Source: Pelomonas sp. KK5 (GTDB lineage: Bacteria > Pseudomonadota > Gammaproteobacteria > Burkholderiales > Burkholderiaceae_C). Taken from it: DNA of 34,506 nt. The DNA is taken from assembly GCF_001984095.1 (NCBI RefSeq), contig NZ_LYVQ01000049.1:1-34506 (forward strand). The letters run 5' to 3'. This document shows positions 8,337 through 15,708 of the stretch, piece after piece (within the stretch, counting starts at the first letter, position 1; every line of letters starts with the position of its first letter). The notes beneath the pieces are model-generated. The model ran no database searches and was not told the origin of the DNA. It saw nothing but the letters and a program-made list of their open reading frames with translations. Position numbers and translations under genes: made by a program.

Positions 8337-10429
8337 AGGACGGTCTCTCTCACCAGGATCTGAACGACGCGCTGCGCGATGTGCAGCGCCAGGCTCTGGG
8401 CATGGCCCCTCACCTGCAATTCGCCGCGGACCTCGGTCAGCGGCAGGGCATCGGGCCGCCGGGTAGCGACGGCAACGATCTCGAAGGCGGCGTAATCGGG
8501 CCGCAAGACATGACCCTCGTTGCGCACCGGCAGCGCGCCGCCGGCCACCGAGGTGACGAGCGGCTGGTCGATCGCCTCGCTGGCGGCGGCGCCGATGCGG
8601 CGCACGGTGACGTCCAGCGCCGGCTGCAGGCGCGCCTCGTCGACGAAGCGGCCCGGGCTGCCCTCGTCCACATGGCCCAGCTCGGTGCCCTCCACGTAGC
8701 CGTGCGCCTCCAGCGCTTGCGGATGGCCGACCAGCGCCAGCCGCGTCTTGTCGTCCACCCAGCGGCCGGGGTGCAGTTCCTCGGCCATGTCGATCACGGT
8801 GCCGTCGACGGCGGCGCGCACCGTCAGCCGCGCCTGCTCGCGCTGCAGGCCCGCCATGCGGTCCTGCTCCATCCGCAGCTGCTGCGCCAGCACCAGGCCC
8901 TCGGCGCGGTCGCGCAGGTCGGAGGCGCGGCGGGCCAGGCGCTCCTGCAGGCCGGCCGCGGTCTCGCGCGAGCGGGCCAGCATGTCGTCGAGCTGCGGGG
9001 ACGAGAGGCGCAGCAGCACCTCGCCCTGCTTCACCGGCTGGCCGGTGGCCACCAGCACCTGCTCCACCCGCGCGCCGCGCGGCGCGAAGGCCGGCGCCTG
9101 CTGCGCGGCGCTGAGCACGGCCGGGATGCGCAGCGTGTAGGGCCAGGGCAGGCACAGCGCGACGAGGACCAGCGCGGCGACGGCGAAGGTCCAGCGCGCG
9201 CGCGTGCCGCCGTCGCCGCGCCGCTTGAACCACACGCGCAGCTCGTTCCAGATCGGCCGCATCACGAACCACCACATCTCCACGCCGAACAGGAAGATGC
9301 CCAGCAGCTTGAAGAAGTAGTGGTAGACCAGCAGCGCGATGCCGATGAACAGGAAGAAGCGGTAGATCCACACCCACCAGGCATAGACCTGCAGGCCCAC
9401 GCGGCGCGCCGCGCTGGCGGCCTCGGGCGCCTCGTCGCCATAGCCGAACAGCCATTCGCGCAGCTGCCAGCGGGTCATCGCGAACGAGCGCTCCTGCAGG
9501 TTGGGAATGCCCACCAGGTCGCTCATCAGGTAATAGCCGTCGAAGCGCATCAGCGGGTTCAGGTTCACCGCCACGCTCATCACCCAGCCGGTGGTGGCCA
9601 GTGCGAAGGCGGCGCTGCGCAGCGCGCCATCCGTGAGGAACACCCAGGCCAGCGTCGCGAACACCGCGACGATGATCTCCACCGCCATGCCGGCCACGTC
9701 AATGCGCACGCGGTCGGCGCGCGAGCTGAGCCGCCAGGCATCGGTGGTGTCGGTGTAGGCCACCGGCGTCATCACCAGCAGCGTGATGCCCATCGAGCTG
9801 ACCCGCGAGCCCAGGCGCACCGCCGTGTAGCCATGGCCCAGCTCGTGCAGCGCCTTGACGCCGATCAGGCAGGCGCCGTAGGTCAGGAAACCTTCCATGT
9901 CCACCATGCGCGGGAAGGTGGCGAGGAAGGCCTCCCATTGGTGCGAGAGCAGGTAGAGCCCCAGCGCCGCCAGCGCCGCGATCACGCACCAGAACACGGG
10001 GCTGAAGGCCCAGGCCATGTAGGGCAGCGTGCGGCGCAGGAAGCGGTCGGGCCGGGCCAGCGGGATGCGGATGGACAGGTAGCCGTGCAGCAGGCGCTGC
10101 CAGATCGTCGGCTTCGCCCGGCTGTGCGAGCGCGCGCGGGCGAAGCTCATCTGCGGCCGCGGCGCCAGCAGCTCGTTGGCCTCGAGGAACTGCAGCAGCG
10201 CCGCCACCGCCTCCTGCGGCGCCTCGTGGCCGCGGCGCGCGAGCATCTCGGTCAGCGAGCCGAGCGTGACGCCCTGCCAGGCGGCCAGCAGGTCCACGCT
10301 GTCCTGGTCGACCTCGAAGAAGCGCTGCGCCAGCGGGTCGTGGATCTTCCAGCCGCCGCCGGAGCCCAGCAGGAGGCGCAGGTCCTGGCGCAGCGGCGGC
10401 AGCGGGAGGTCTTCTACAGTCCGGTCCAT
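8333..10429 (-). CDS. PqqD-like / M50 zinc metalloprotease / HlyD fusion membrane protein
   Basis: A 698-residue protein of the putative peptide zinc metalloprotease family (COG1994-like). Residues about 10-90 resemble a PqqD-like winged helix. A multi-pass membrane region follows, with HELGH at 195-199 (two zinc-binding His and the catalytic Glu) and NPLMRFDGYY at 291-300, where D297 would be the third zinc ligand, so the site-2-protease-type centre looks intact. Further membrane segments span about 335-385 and 410-430. The C-terminal third (about 440-600) is a HlyD/biotinyl-lipoyl-like periplasmic arm with a helical hairpin. The start overlaps the upstream gene by 16 nt and the stop overlaps the giant adhesin start. 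By position and architecture it is the likely inner-membrane core of an export machine lacking an ABC ATPase. Whether it cleaves the substrate is unknown. Confidence 0.9.
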   Translation of the reverse strand: MDRTVEDLPLPPLRQDLRLLLGSGGGWKIHDPLAQRFFEVDQDSVDLLAAWQGVTLGSLTEMLARRGHEAPQEAVAALLQFLEANELLAPRPQMSFARARSHSRAKPTIWQRLLHGYLSIRIPLARPDRFLRRTLPYMAWAFSPVFWCVIAALAALGLYLLSHQWEAFLATFPRMVDMEGFLTYGACLIGVKALHELGHGYTAVRLGSRVSSMGITLLVMTPVAYTDTTDAWRLSSRADRVRIDVAGMAVEIIVAVFATLAWVFLTDGALRSAAFALATTGWVMSVAVNLNPLMRFDGYYLMSDLVGIPNLQERSFAMTRWQLREWLFGYGDEAPEAASAARRVGLQVYAWWVWIYRFFLFIGIALLVYHYFFKLLGIFLFGVEMWWFVMRPIWNELRVWFKRRGDGGTRARWTFAVAALVLVALCLPWPYTLRIPAVLSAAQQAPAFAPRGARVEQVLVATGQPVKQGEVLLRLSSPQLDDMLARSRETAAGLQERLARRASDLRDRAEGLVLAQQLRMEQDRMAGLQREQARLTVRAAVDGTVIDMAEELHPGRWVDDKTRLALVGHPQALEAHGYVEGTELGHVDEGSPGRFVDEARLQPALDVTVRRIGAAASEAIDQPLVTSVAGGALPVRNEGHVLRPDYAAFEIVAVATRRPDALPLTEVRGELQVRGHAQSLALHIAQRVVQILVRETVL

Positions 10430-11823
10430 TGGCGCACAGCGGTGATCGGGCGCCGCAGCAGGTAGAAGAACAGCGAGACCGGCTCGCCGTGGATGCGGGC
10501 CACACCGCGCGAACCGAGGCGGGCGGCGCTGGGCTCCTTGTCGTCGATGCGCGCGGTGACGAGGAAGCTGGCCACGCCGGCCGCGTCCACCTCGGCCTTG
10601 TAGGCAGCGCGCACGAGAGTGGCGTGCAGCGGCTGCAGCGGCGCGGCGTCGAGGAAGACGGTGGCCTCGGCGCCGACGCGCAGGTTCACCGCATCGGCCG
10701 CCGGCACATGCAGGCGGAACTCGGCCTTGGCCGGGTCGGCCACCCGCATGATCGCCTCGCCGACGGCCACCGGCCGGCCTTCCCAGTCGCGCGGGTCGTT
10801 GTACAGCGCCACGCCGGCCTGCTCGGCGCGGATCACCGACTTGCCGAGCATCGCGCGGGCGAAGTCCAGCTCGGCGGCGGCGACGGCCTCCTCGCTCTGC
10901 GCGATGGCCAGCTCGCGGCGGGCGCTGTCGTCCTCGGTGGAGGCCTGCTGGACGCGCAGCATCCGCGCGCGGGCCACCTCGAGCTTCTGCGTGGCCACGT
11001 CAAAATCGCTGTGCAGCGTGGTGTCGACCAGCTGCACCAGCTTGTCGCCCGCCTTCACTCGCGCACCGGGCGGCACCAGGATGCGGTCCACCACCGCCTG
11101 GAAGGGCGCGGCGACGACGAAGGGCAGTTGCGGTGCCACTTCCATCGGCGCCATCGTCGTCAGCGGCACCGGGATGAAGGCGAGCAGCGCCACCGCGACG
11201 GCGGTGCCGATGGCCGCGCGCTGCAGCCACTTGCGCCAGGGCCGGGCCGGCTTGTCGCGCCCGCGGATCGCGCTGGCGCCGTGGGCGTAGGCCATGGCCA
11301 GGCGCTGGGCGAGCGCCTCGTGGCCTTCGTCCCAGGCGTCCTTGCGGGCGAGGATCCAGCCGGCCCGCAACGGGCGGCCGGGCTCGGCCAGCGGCAGCCA
11401 CATCAGCTCGCGCTGGCTGGCCTCCTGCGTGCACGGGTCCTCGGGGTCGGCATGCAGCGGCAGCGCGAAGCGCAGGGCCGCCGGCCCGCTGGCCACGAGA
11501 CGGCCGGCGATGCCTTCGTACCAGCGCAGCATCGGCGAATCGCGGTTGACGCTGCTGAGGCCGGACACGGCCACCACGCGCCAGCCCGCCTTGTCGTCCG
11601 CCCGCTGCACCACGAGGGACTGGCCGTAGGGCAGCAGGGCCAGCGCCTCGTTGACCAGGTGCTGCCAGAGCTCGCCCACCTCGGTGCAGGCGCGCAGCTC
11701 GCCTTCGATGCGGATCAATTGGGCGAGGCGCTGGTCGGGCGCGGCAGCCGGTGGCGGCGCATCGTTGGCGGCCGGCGGCGCGGCGCCGACGACGCGGGTC
11801 TGGCGCAGCGGTTCCGCGGGCAT
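10414..11823 (-). CDS. HlyD-family adaptor with N-terminal GAF-like domain
   Basis: A 469-residue inner-membrane adaptor. Residues 1-30 are Pro/Ala-rich. About 35-185 look like a cytoplasmic GAF-like fold (ending near WILARKDAWDEGH), followed by a basic linker and one membrane helix at about 202-219. The periplasmic part starts with a biotinyl-lipoyl half-motif (about 238-265, VDRILVPPGARVKAGDKL), then a coiled-coil hairpin (about 270-325), the second lipoyl half and a beta-barrel. Its ATG shares one base with the upstream stop (TGATG), and its end overlaps the M50-HlyD gene by 16 nt. The HlyD part would bridge the inner membrane to TolC. The GAF-like part suggests ligand sensing or docking on the cytoplasmic side. 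The GAF assignment is by pattern only and less certain than the HlyD one. Confidence 0.85.
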   Translation of the reverse strand: MPAEPLRQTRVVGAAPPAANDAPPPAAAPDQRLAQLIRIEGELRACTEVGELWQHLVNEALALLPYGQSLVVQRADDKAGWRVVAVSGLSSVNRDSPMLRWYEGIAGRLVASGPAALRFALPLHADPEDPCTQEASQRELMWLPLAEPGRPLRAGWILARKDAWDEGHEALAQRLAMAYAHGASAIRGRDKPARPWRKWLQRAAIGTAVAVALLAFIPVPLTTMAPMEVAPQLPFVVAAPFQAVVDRILVPPGARVKAGDKLVQLVDTTLHSDFDVATQKLEVARARMLRVQQASTEDDSARRELAIAQSEEAVAAAELDFARAMLGKSVIRAEQAGVALYNDPRDWEGRPVAVGEAIMRVADPAKAEFRLHVPAADAVNLRVGAEATVFLDAAPLQPLHATLVRAAYKAEVDAAGVASFLVTARIDDKEPSAARLGSRGVARIHGEPVSLFFYLLRRPITAVRQWTGL

Positions 11824-12545
11824 CAGCGCTTCTCCCCGGGGAAGCTCACCTGCCCGCTCATGCCCGGCAACACGCGATCGGGCGCCTTCGTCACCGACGC
11901 GATCACCTTGACCGTCTGGCTCACAGCATCGACCGCGCCGGCGATGCGCGTCACCTTCGCATCGAGCAGGTCGCCGGTCTCGTCGACCTTGAAGCGGATC
12001 TCCGAGCCGATCTGCATCCAGCCCAGCCAGCGCGAGGGCAGCACCATGCTCAGCTCCAGCGGGCCGCTGCTGACGATGCGGATCAGGTCCTTGTTCGGCG
12101 GCGGCGCCTCGCTCTCGCGCACCAGCGTCTCGACCACCCGGCCGGCGAAGGGCGCCGTGATGCGGCAGGCCACCATGCGCTGTTCGATCGACTGGGCCTG
12201 CGCGCGCTTCTCGTTGGCATGGGCCACGGCGATGTCCGCCTCGCCCTTGCCGGCGGCGCCCAGGCCCAGGAGCTCGGTCTGCATCTGCGCGTTGCGCGCC
12301 TCGGCGGCATGGCCGGCGCGGGCCGCCGCCAGCTCGGCGCTCATGCGGGCACAGTCGAAGGCGACCAGGGTCGCACCCTTGCCGAAGCGCGCGCCTTCCC
12401 TGAACGGGATGCTGGTGATGCGCTCGCCCAGCGGGCTGGCGAGCACGGCCTCGCGCTCGGCGCGCAGCACGCCGCGGGCAGCGGGTTCGTCGGCCGCGGC
12501 GGCGACCACGGGCAGGCTCAACAGGAAGAGCAGCGCACGACTCAT
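11823..12545 (-). CDS. Periplasmic adaptor subunit (HlyD/RND-MFP type), short
   Basis: A 240-residue protein starting MSRALLFLLSLPVVAAAADE, a signal peptide of about 18 residues. The start at 12545 is preferred over an upstream in-frame ATG at 12587 because it makes a 4-nt ATGA overlap with the TolC stop and begins directly with the signal sequence. The body has a lipoyl-like half (about 30-65), a short Ala-rich helical hairpin (about 68-115), the returning lipoyl half with ITAPFAGRVVE, and a beta-barrel. It is shorter than typical 350-400-residue adaptors and lacks the membrane-proximal domain. As the second adaptor in the operon it may form the part contacting TolC. Family assignment is confident; its exact place in the complex is inferred. 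Confidence 0.87.
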   Translation of the reverse strand: MSRALLFLLSLPVVAAAADEPAARGVLRAEREAVLASPLGERITSIPFREGARFGKGATLVAFDCARMSAELAAARAGHAAEARNAQMQTELLGLGAAGKGEADIAVAHANEKRAQAQSIEQRMVACRITAPFAGRVVETLVRESEAPPPNKDLIRIVSSGPLELSMVLPSRWLGWMQIGSEIRFKVDETGDLLDAKVTRIAGAVDAVSQTVKVIASVTKAPDRVLPGMSGQVSFPGEKR

Positions 12546-14080
12546 TGCGCCGCCTTCGTCGTCAGCACCATCTCGTTCTCGCGCCACACGCCCCGCAGCC
12601 GGGCGGCCAGCGCGTCCACGCTGTCATTGCTGCTGACCTGGCCGTCGACGATGTCCACGCCCATCGACGAATACAGGTTGGCGAAGGCGTTCTGCAGGTC
12701 GGCCAGCGCCACGTCGTAGCGGATCTCGGAGACGACGTTGTTCAGCTGCTCGCGTATCAGCGTCTGCCGGCTCAGCTTGCCGACCTCGTAGCCGGCATCG
12801 ATCTGCGCCATGATCGCCCGCTGCACGCGATAGATATCGCCGGCGGTCTGCAGCTCCTCGCGGCGCATCTCGTAGCGGGCGCGGGCCACGTAGACCTGCA
12901 CGCCCACGGCGGTGGTGAGGGCCAGCGCCCGCTGGTCCAGCAGCGCGCCCTGCGCGTCCACGCGGCGCAGGTCGGCCGGCAGGCGGAACACGTTCATCAG
13001 GCTCCAGCTCGCCTGGGCGCCTGCGTTGAGCCAGGCCTGGTTGTACAGGTAGTCGTTGCTGTTCCAGTTGACACCCAGCACCAGCTTCAGGCTGGGCAGC
13101 GCGCGCAGCTTGGAGGCCGTGGTCTCCCAGTCGTTGTTGCGCAGCTGGTAGGCCACCTCGCGCAGCTCGGGGCGGTTGGCAATGGCGAGCTTGAGCATGT
13201 CGGCGGCGCCCATCGTCAGCGGCGCGCGCTCGATGTCACGCTCGGGCAGCACCAGTTCGTACTCGGTCTCGGGCGGCAGGTTCATCAGCGCGGCCAGCTG
13301 CTGCTTGGCCGTGACCAGGTCGCGCATCAGGCCCTGGGCATCGCGGCGGATCGAGAGGATCTCGCGCTGGTAGGACAGCGGCGCCAGCGGCGCGGTGGTG
13401 GCGCCGTCGGCCTGCTGGCGGGCCAGGCGCAATGCGTCCTCGGTGGCGAGCTGCAGCATCATCACGCGGCCCAGCATGCGCTGGGCGCTGACGGCGCGCC
13501 AGTACGCGGTGCGCACATCCTCGATGATGCGTACCAGCGCCTTGCGCTTGTGCTCCTCGGCGATCAGCACCTCGTTGCCAGCCTGGCGGGCGCGCACGTA
13601 GGAGAGGCCGAAATCGAGCACGTCCCAGCTCAGGTTCAGGTCCACGTCGAGCACGCTGCGCTCGCTGGAGGTGGACGATTCGAGCGACTGCTTGCCGGTG
13701 AGCAGCGAACGGCTGGAGCCGCCGGAATCATTCGAGCGCGAACTCCAGTTCAGGCCGGCGACGGCGCGGGGCAGCATCTCGTAGCGCTTCATCTCCAGCT
13801 CGCTGCTGCGCAGCGCGTGGGTCATCACCTCCACGCGGTAGTCGAGGTTGTACTTGATGGCCCGGGCCATCGCCTCGTAGAGGTCGATCGGGCGGGCCAC
13901 CGGCTCCTGGCCGGCCGTGTGGCGCGCCAGCAGGTCCTCGGCGCGGGCGCGGTTCTCGTCGGCCGTGATCGGCGTCAGTGGCACGGCGCAGCCGGACAGG
14001 AGCAGCAGGGTCAGCAGCGTGGCCGCACCGGCTCGCAGGAAACAAGGTCTGGGAAAACCGGATGAACGGGACTGCTTCAT
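12542..14080 (-). CDS. TolC-family outer-membrane efflux lipoprotein
   Basis: A 512-residue outer-membrane channel protein and the first gene of the export operon. The start at 14080 (MKQSRSSGF) is chosen over 14110 because GAGG lies about 10 nt upstream and the protein then begins with a basic n-region. A hydrophobic stretch ends in LLLSGC, a lipobox. Two long coiled-coil regions typical of TolC duplicated repeats follow (for example DLYEAMARAIKYNLDYR near the start, and SWDVLDFGLSYVRARQA then SWSLMNVFRLPADLRRVDAQ, the paired strand-helix motifs). It should provide the outer-membrane exit duct for the adhesin. The stop overlaps the next gene by 4 nt. The family is clear; the cargo is inferred from the operon. 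Confidence 0.93.
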   Translation of the reverse strand: MKQSRSSGFPRPCFLRAGAATLLTLLLLSGCAVPLTPITADENRARAEDLLARHTAGQEPVARPIDLYEAMARAIKYNLDYRVEVMTHALRSSELEMKRYEMLPRAVAGLNWSSRSNDSGGSSRSLLTGKQSLESSTSSERSVLDVDLNLSWDVLDFGLSYVRARQAGNEVLIAEEHKRKALVRIIEDVRTAYWRAVSAQRMLGRVMMLQLATEDALRLARQQADGATTAPLAPLSYQREILSIRRDAQGLMRDLVTAKQQLAALMNLPPETEYELVLPERDIERAPLTMGAADMLKLAIANRPELREVAYQLRNNDWETTASKLRALPSLKLVLGVNWNSNDYLYNQAWLNAGAQASWSLMNVFRLPADLRRVDAQGALLDQRALALTTAVGVQVYVARARYEMRREELQTAGDIYRVQRAIMAQIDAGYEVGKLSRQTLIREQLNNVVSEIRYDVALADLQNAFANLYSSMGVDIVDGQVSSNDSVDALAARLRGVWRENEMVLTTKAAQ

Positions 14081-14217
14081 TCGAACGACCTCGATGGGGG
14101 ATCTGTCCAAACGAGGGTATTCCTGAAGCCATCGCTCCTGACAGCGAAGGCCCGCACCGCGCTCGGGCTTTCATCCCGATTCACCACAGGGTTACTTAAC
14201 TTCTAGGGGGGTCAGCC

Positions 14218-14247
14218 CGTGACGTTGACGGCCGTTGCGTGACGTTG
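14218..14247. promoter_or_regulatory. Phased 10-bp repeats, candidate operator of the export operon
   Basis: CGTGACGTTG occurs exactly at 14218-14227 and again at 14238-14247. The intervening ten bases (ACGGCCGTTG) also end in CGTTG, giving three units one helical turn apart. The site lies about 140 bp upstream of the tolC-family start, downstream of the terminator of the preceding gene. A regulator binding one face of the helix is an inference. Confidence 0.35.
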
Positions 14248-14254
14248 TTCACAG

Positions 14255-14297
14255 GAAAAATCCCCGAGGGTCAGGTCTTGCTGACCGTCGCTCGGGG
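14255..14297 (-). terminator. Rho-independent terminator of the DsbA-like gene
   Basis: Read on the minus strand, an outer 7-bp stem (CCCCGAG with CTCGGGG, with a 4-nt bulge) encloses a perfect 6-bp stem (GGTCAG with CTGACC) and a 6-nt loop. It is followed directly by ATTTTT. It lies about 170 nt after the stop of the minus-strand DsbA-like gene and insulates the export operon from it. Confidence 0.75.
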
Positions 14298-14470
14298 CCT
14301 GCGTTGCAACCATGAACTAGGGACTTGCGCACATCGGCGAGCCCATGCAGATCAGCCGCCTGCCTGTCGATCCCGAAGTTCGCGGCGCGGGAAGCTGATG
14401 GTGCGGACCCGCCTGCGGCCGGTCAAGCTTTCGCGGCAATGGGCCTGCAGGCCGGCGGGTTTCAGGGCGG

Positions 14471-15079
14471 TCAATTCGCCAGGGTCGAACGAAGCATCTC
14501 CAGCCGGTCCTGGCCGAAGAACATCTCCTCGCCGACGAACATCGTCGGCGCGCCGAACACGCCGCGGGCCACGGCCTCGTCGGTCGCCGCCTTCAGGGCC
14601 GCCTTGATGGCCGGATCGCTCGTCAGCGCCAGCATCTGCGCCGGGTCGAAGCCGGCCTCGGCCAGCACGCGGCCGGCGATCGGCGGCTGGTTCAGGTCCA
14701 GCGCATCCACCCACAGCGCCTTGAACACTGCCGCCAGCAGATCCTGCAACCGTGCCGGCTCGCGCAGCGCCACGCCGGTCACCACCCGCATCAGGAACAG
14801 CGTGATGATCGGGAAGTGCGGGTTCATCACCAGCGGCACGCCGTACAGCCGCGCATGCCGCTGCAGGTCGTGGTTGGTGTAGCGCGCCTTGGCCGGCACG
14901 GCCGCCGGCGAGGCATTACCGGTGGCCTGGAACACGCCGCCCAGCAGCATCGGCTTGAATACCAGCCTGGCATCCGCCTGCCGGCACAGCGCGGGCAACT
15001 GCGTCCAGGCCAGGTAGGAAGCGGGGCTGCCGACGTCGAAGTAGAGATCGACCTGCCTGTCTTTTGCCATGGTTTTCAT
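14471..15079 (-). CDS. DsbA-fold oxidoreductase, 2-hydroxychromene-2-carboxylate isomerase-like
   Basis: A 202-residue thioredoxin-fold protein of the kappa-GST/HCCA isomerase group. FDVGSPASYLAW (14-25) is the hallmark N-terminal strand-loop with S18 at the position of the glutathione-activating serine. There is no CxxC, so it is not a disulfide oxidase. A helical insertion occupies about 60-160, and GVFGAPTMFVGEEMFFGQDRL near the C-terminus contains the cis-proline loop and the terminal family motif. The family isomerises glutathione-linked aromatic intermediates in naphthalene-type degradation, but many members have unknown substrates. The start at 15079 has no strong ribosome-binding site; Met4 (15070) is possible. 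It is divergent from the TetR gene across 62 bp containing a palindrome, so it is probably a target of that repressor. Confidence 0.88.
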   Translation of the reverse strand: MKTMAKDRQVDLYFDVGSPASYLAWTQLPALCRQADARLVFKPMLLGGVFQATGNASPAAVPAKARYTNHDLQRHARLYGVPLVMNPHFPIITLFLMRVVTGVALREPARLQDLLAAVFKALWVDALDLNQPPIAGRVLAEAGFDPAQMLALTSDPAIKAALKAATDEAVARGVFGAPTMFVGEEMFFGQDRLEMLRSTLAN

Positions 15080-15080
15080 G

Positions 15081-15105
15081 AACGTTCGTTTGGTGAACGG
15101 ACGTT
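15081..15105. promoter_or_regulatory. 25-bp imperfect palindrome, likely TetR operator
   Basis: The left arm AACGT-N-CGTT and the mirrored right arm AACG-N-ACGTT are separated by five bases, so 18 of 25 positions are symmetric. It lies directly upstream of the DsbA-like start on one side and of the TetR gene on the other, and touches a -10-like TATGCT at 15105-15110 facing the TetR gene. Autoregulation and control of both directions is the natural inference. Confidence 0.55.
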
Positions 15106-15141
15106 ATGCTACGCTGGCGCCACTGTCAACGACCGACCGCC

Positions 15142-15708
15142 ATGCGCTACACCGCGACCCACAAGCAGGAAACCCGCGAGAGGCTTCTGGCCAGCAGCCG
15201 CGCCATCGCCAAGCGCGGCGGCTTCGAGAGCACCGGCGTCGACGCACTGATGTCCGCCATCGGCCTGTCCGGTGGCGCCTTCTACGGCCACTTCCCGTCC
15301 AAGCAGGCGCTGTTCGAGGAGCTGGTGCGGCAGGAGGTGGAGAACAGCGCGCAGATGCTGGCCGGCGACGACGACTCCCCGCCCGACCACCTGGCGAAGA
15401 TGCTGCGCGGCTACCTGAGCAGCTTCCACGCGGCCAACCCCGAATCGGGTTGCGCGCTGCCCACGCTGGGCCCCGAGATCGCCCGTGCCGGGCCGGCCGT
15501 GCGCAAGGCGGTCGAGAAGAGCCTCAAGCACACGCAACGCGGCTGGAGCCAGCGCCTGGGCGACCCGGACGCCGCCTGGTCCCTGCTGGCCCAGTGCGTC
15601 GGCGCGCTGGTGCTGGCCCGTTCGGTGGAGAGCGACAAGACCCGCAAGGACATCCTGGCGGCCTGCCGCCGCCATATCGAAGCCACGCAAGGAGATCAGC
15701 ATGAGTGA
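15142..15708 (+). CDS. TetR/AcrR-family transcriptional regulator
   Basis: A 188-residue regulator. The start at 15142 (MRYTATHKQETRERLL) is chosen because the DNA-binding domain begins here; an upstream in-frame ATG at 15106 would add 12 uncharacteristic residues. The helix-turn-helix lies at about 28-52 (STGVDALMSAIGLSGGAFYGHFPSK, the classic TetR recognition pattern in part), followed by the helical ligand domain. C104 sits in ESGCALPTLGPEIAR, a position often occupied by a conserved Cys in NemR-like members that sense electrophiles; that role here is inferred. The gene overlaps the following SDR by 8 nt, so they are co-expressed. The likely operator is the palindrome just upstream. Confidence 0.9.
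   Translation: MRYTATHKQETRERLLASSRAIAKRGGFESTGVDALMSAIGLSGGAFYGHFPSKQALFEELVRQEVENSAQMLAGDDDSPPDHLAKMLRGYLSSFHAANPESGCALPTLGPEIARAGPAVRKAVEKSLKHTQRGWSQRLGDPDAAWSLLAQCVGALVLARSVESDKTRKDILAACRRHIEATQGDQHE

Larger units (their letters stand above)
14081..14470. other. 390-bp intergenic region upstream of the export operon
   Basis: It holds, from the right, the 3' flank and terminator of the DsbA-like gene (hairpin 14262-14297), a set of 10-bp phased repeats (14218-14247), and the leader of the tolC-first operon with its ribosome-binding site near 14088-14091. The sequence around 14190-14202 (GTTACTTAAC) is a small AT-richer island with four-base inverted ends and could be part of the promoter, but I cannot identify convincing -35/-10 boxes. 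No supported small gene was seen. Confidence 0.6.

Noticed and set aside
10429-12636. Plus-strand open frame opposite the adaptor genes
   Set aside because: Antisense to two HlyD-family genes with clear domains; composition is His/Arg/Gly-rich shadow sequence.
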